From NCBI GenBank assembly GCA_029932895.1, contig JAOZPF010000158.1, positions 1 to 6,930 of the forward strand: DNA of 6,930 nt, in the 5' to 3' direction. Numbering within the stretch: position 1 is the first letter of the stretch; each line of letters begins with the position of its first letter. A program made the position numbers and the translations under genes. The notes below the pieces were generated by a model. That model saw only the letters and a program-made list of their open reading frames with translations, was not told where the DNA came from and searched no databases. Below are positions 5,702-6,930 of the stretch, in pieces. This DNA is from Anaerolineae bacterium. GTDB taxonomy: Bacteria; Chloroflexota; Anaerolineae; B4-G1; DUEL01.

Positions 5702-6337
5702 CTACCCGACGAACGTGATCTCGACCCGCTCCACGTCCCACCGCGACTCGATTTTCTCGGCGATTTCCTCGCGGATGTTGGGGGCGAACTGGTGGTCTTC
5801 GGGCAGGTCGATCGTGATCCGCACTGTCCCCTCATCGACCTCGATATTTTGGACCAGCTTGGTGCGGACAATGTCCAGCCCTACCACCGGATTCATCACG
5901 TGCTTGAGCCGCTTGCGGACGAGCTCGACGGTGGTCGGTTTTCGCTCCTTGATCAGGCCGTGGCGCTCCTCATAGTTCTCGATAGCCGCCCGCAGGCCGT
6001 CGACCGCCAATACGGAGCAATGGGTCTTGACTGGCGGCAGCCCGCCCAGCTTGTCGGAGGCTTCCTTCCAGGTGATCTTTTTGGCCTCCTCCAGCGTCTT
6101 GCCCTTGGCCATCTCGGTGATGATGGAACCGGTGGCAATGTTCGACGCGCAGCCGTAGGACTCGAACTTGATGTCGGTGATGTGATGATCCTCGGAGTCC
6201 ACTTTTAGGTAGACGGCGACCATGTCCCCGCAAGCGGGGCTGCCCTCGATCGACTTGGCGTCGGCGTCCTCAATCCGCCCCACGTTGCGTGGGTTGCGAA
6301 AGTGATCCATCACGATCTCGGTATACGGCAGAGACAT
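5702..6337 (-). CDS. nifU: Fe-S scaffold NifU/IscU fused to a MIP18-like domain
   Basis: Residues 1 to about 125 are an IscU-type scaffold on which Fe-S clusters are built. The ligands are present: C36 and D38 in GSPACGD, C63 in YGCASN, and H106-C107 in KTHCSVLA. Residues about 136-211 form a second domain of the MIP18/DUF59 (SufT-like) kind, with NPVVGLDIVRTKLVQNIEV and a terminal VERVEITFV strand. Classical NifU instead carries ferredoxin-like and Nfu domains. The cysteine usual before the conserved proline of MIP18 proteins is absent (FAP at 184-186). I chose ATG 6337 because AGGAGG lies exactly 6 nt upstream; an in-frame TTG at 6343 abuts that site and is unlikely. The NifS-like gene ends 22 bp upstream and TusA begins 9 bp downstream. 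Function in Fe-S assembly is well supported; what the fused domain adds is unknown. Confidence 0.92.
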   Translation of the reverse strand: MSLPYTEIVMDHFRNPRNVGRIEDADAKSIEGSPACGDMVAVYLKVDSEDHHITDIKFESYGCASNIATGSIITEMAKGKTLEEAKKITWKEASDKLGGLPPVKTHCSVLAVDGLRAAIENYEERHGLIKERKPTTVELVRKRLKHVMNPVVGLDIVRTKLVQNIEVDEGTVRITIDLPEDHQFAPNIREEIAEKIESRWDVERVEITFVG

Positions 6338-6359
6338 TCTCAACCTCCTGCACCAACTC

Positions 6360-6930
6360 TCAATCTTTGCCCAAAGGGCTGATTCTCCTCAGATTCTCCA
6401 CCACCTCGGCCACTGCCTCCACCACCGCGTCCACGTCCTCTTCTTTGTTATAGCGGCCAAAGGTAAAGCGGACAGAGCCGTGGGCCCGCTCGTGGTTACC
6501 GCCGATGCCCAGGATGACGTGGCTCGCCTCCAGGGAGCGGCTGAAGCAGGCAGAACCGGTGCTGACGGCAAAGCCTCTCATATCCAGGTGAAGCAGCAGC
6601 GCCTCCCCCTCCACAAAGCGGAAAGAGATATTGGCGTTGTGTGGGAGGCGGTGGACCGGGTGACCGTTCAGGCGTGTGTGCGGGATTTGGAGCAGTTCTT
6701 TGATCAGCCGGTCGCGCATCGCCTGCAACCGGGCCGTCTCCTGCGGTGTGACCAGCTCCACTGCCTTGGCAAAACCGATAGCGCCGGGGATGTTCTCCGC
6801 CCCAGGGCGCAGGTCGGATTCCTGAAAGCCCCCGTCCATCCACTTGCGGAGCGGGGTGCCTTTCCTGATGTACAGCCCGCCCACTCCCTTGGGCCCGTGG
6901 ATGGCGTGGGCCGAGACGGTCACCAGGTCC
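6360..6930 (-). CDS. nifS: NifS/IscS-like cysteine desulfurase without the PLP lysine (partial)
   Basis: This is the C-terminal half of a class V aminotransferase-fold protein; the N-terminus lies beyond the right edge. The visible part reads DLVTVSAHAIHGPKGVGGLY, then RPGAENIPGAIGFAKAV, NANISFRFVEGEALLLHLD and the catalytic-cysteine loop STGSACFSRSLEASHVILGIG (Cys codon 6548-6546). It ends with VRFTFGRYNKEEDVD near the C-terminus. In active NifS/IscS enzymes the first motif is S-x-H-K, and its lysine forms the Schiff base with PLP. Here the codon is GCC (Ala) at 6905-6903. The active cysteine and PLP-pocket neighbours are otherwise conserved, so the protein may not perform normal cysteine desulfuration. 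As I recall, the IscS of Archaeoglobus fulgidus also lacks this lysine (Asp instead) yet complexes with IscU. The adjacent NifU suggests a similar partnership. A GTG at 6923 is internal, not the start. Confidence 0.9.
   Translation of the reverse strand, partial: DLVTVSAHAIHGPKGVGGLYIRKGTPLRKWMDGGFQESDLRPGAENIPGAIGFAKAVELVTPQETARLQAMRDRLIKELLQIPHTRLNGHPVHRLPHNANISFRFVEGEALLLHLDMRGFAVSTGSACFSRSLEASHVILGIGGNHERAHGSVRFTFGRYNKEEDVDAVVEAVAEVVENLRRISPLGKD

Noticed and set aside
5187..5741. A 184-codon minus-strand frame across the TusA/DsrE junction
   Set aside because: Its first part is an out-of-frame shadow of the TusA gene and NifU end. Only its last portion, from GTG 5381, is real DsrE sequence, and that is described under the frameshifted gene.

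Overview
The window reads as GC-rich chromosomal DNA from a bacterium that shares many gene families with archaea. A member of the Chloroflexota (Anaerolineae-like) is my best guess. This rests on a threonine synthase with an N-terminal zinc ribbon, a TrmB-type regulator, an unusual NifS/NifU pair and hairpin-forming intergenic repeats. The assignment is inference; no rRNA or phylogenetic marker was compared.

Layout from left to right. Positions 1-151 hold no gene I can support, only two hairpins and a possible leftward promoter. On the minus strand, 152-1510 is radA (DNA repair and recombination ATPase). The divergent radA/thrC spacer (1511-1785) carries a promoter for each gene and a repeat element containing a perfect 34-bp tandem duplication. 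On the plus strand, 1786-2946 is thrC (threonine synthase). Converging on it from the minus strand is a two-gene unit: a TrmB-family regulator (about 3685-4506) and a membrane-anchored class I methyltransferase (2998-3642). They are served by a near-consensus promoter with a palindrome placed where an autoregulatory operator would sit.

From about 4723 to the right edge, everything is on the minus strand and forms one compact sulfur-handling cluster. In transcription order it is a NifS-like cysteine desulfurase (5' end outside the window), a NifU/IscU scaffold fused to a MIP18-like domain, a TusA-family sulfur carrier, a DsrE-family sulfurtransferase and a small cysteine-rich rubredoxin-like protein. 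Spacings are 22 bp, 9 bp, a 19-bp overlap and 52 bp, so co-transcription is likely.

The most striking observation is that the NifS-like protein lacks the lysine that binds PLP: the usual S-x-H-K is S-A-H-A. Its catalytic-cysteine loop and the NifU ligands are kept. With TusA and DsrE carriers next door, this suggests a Fe-S assembly module that gets sulfur from sulfide or a persulfide relay instead of ordinary cysteine desulfuration. The last two genes (DsrE-like and rubredoxin-like) each carry a single-base frameshift at or next to a short homopolymer. I suspect sequencing or assembly error, but real decay cannot be excluded from this sequence alone.
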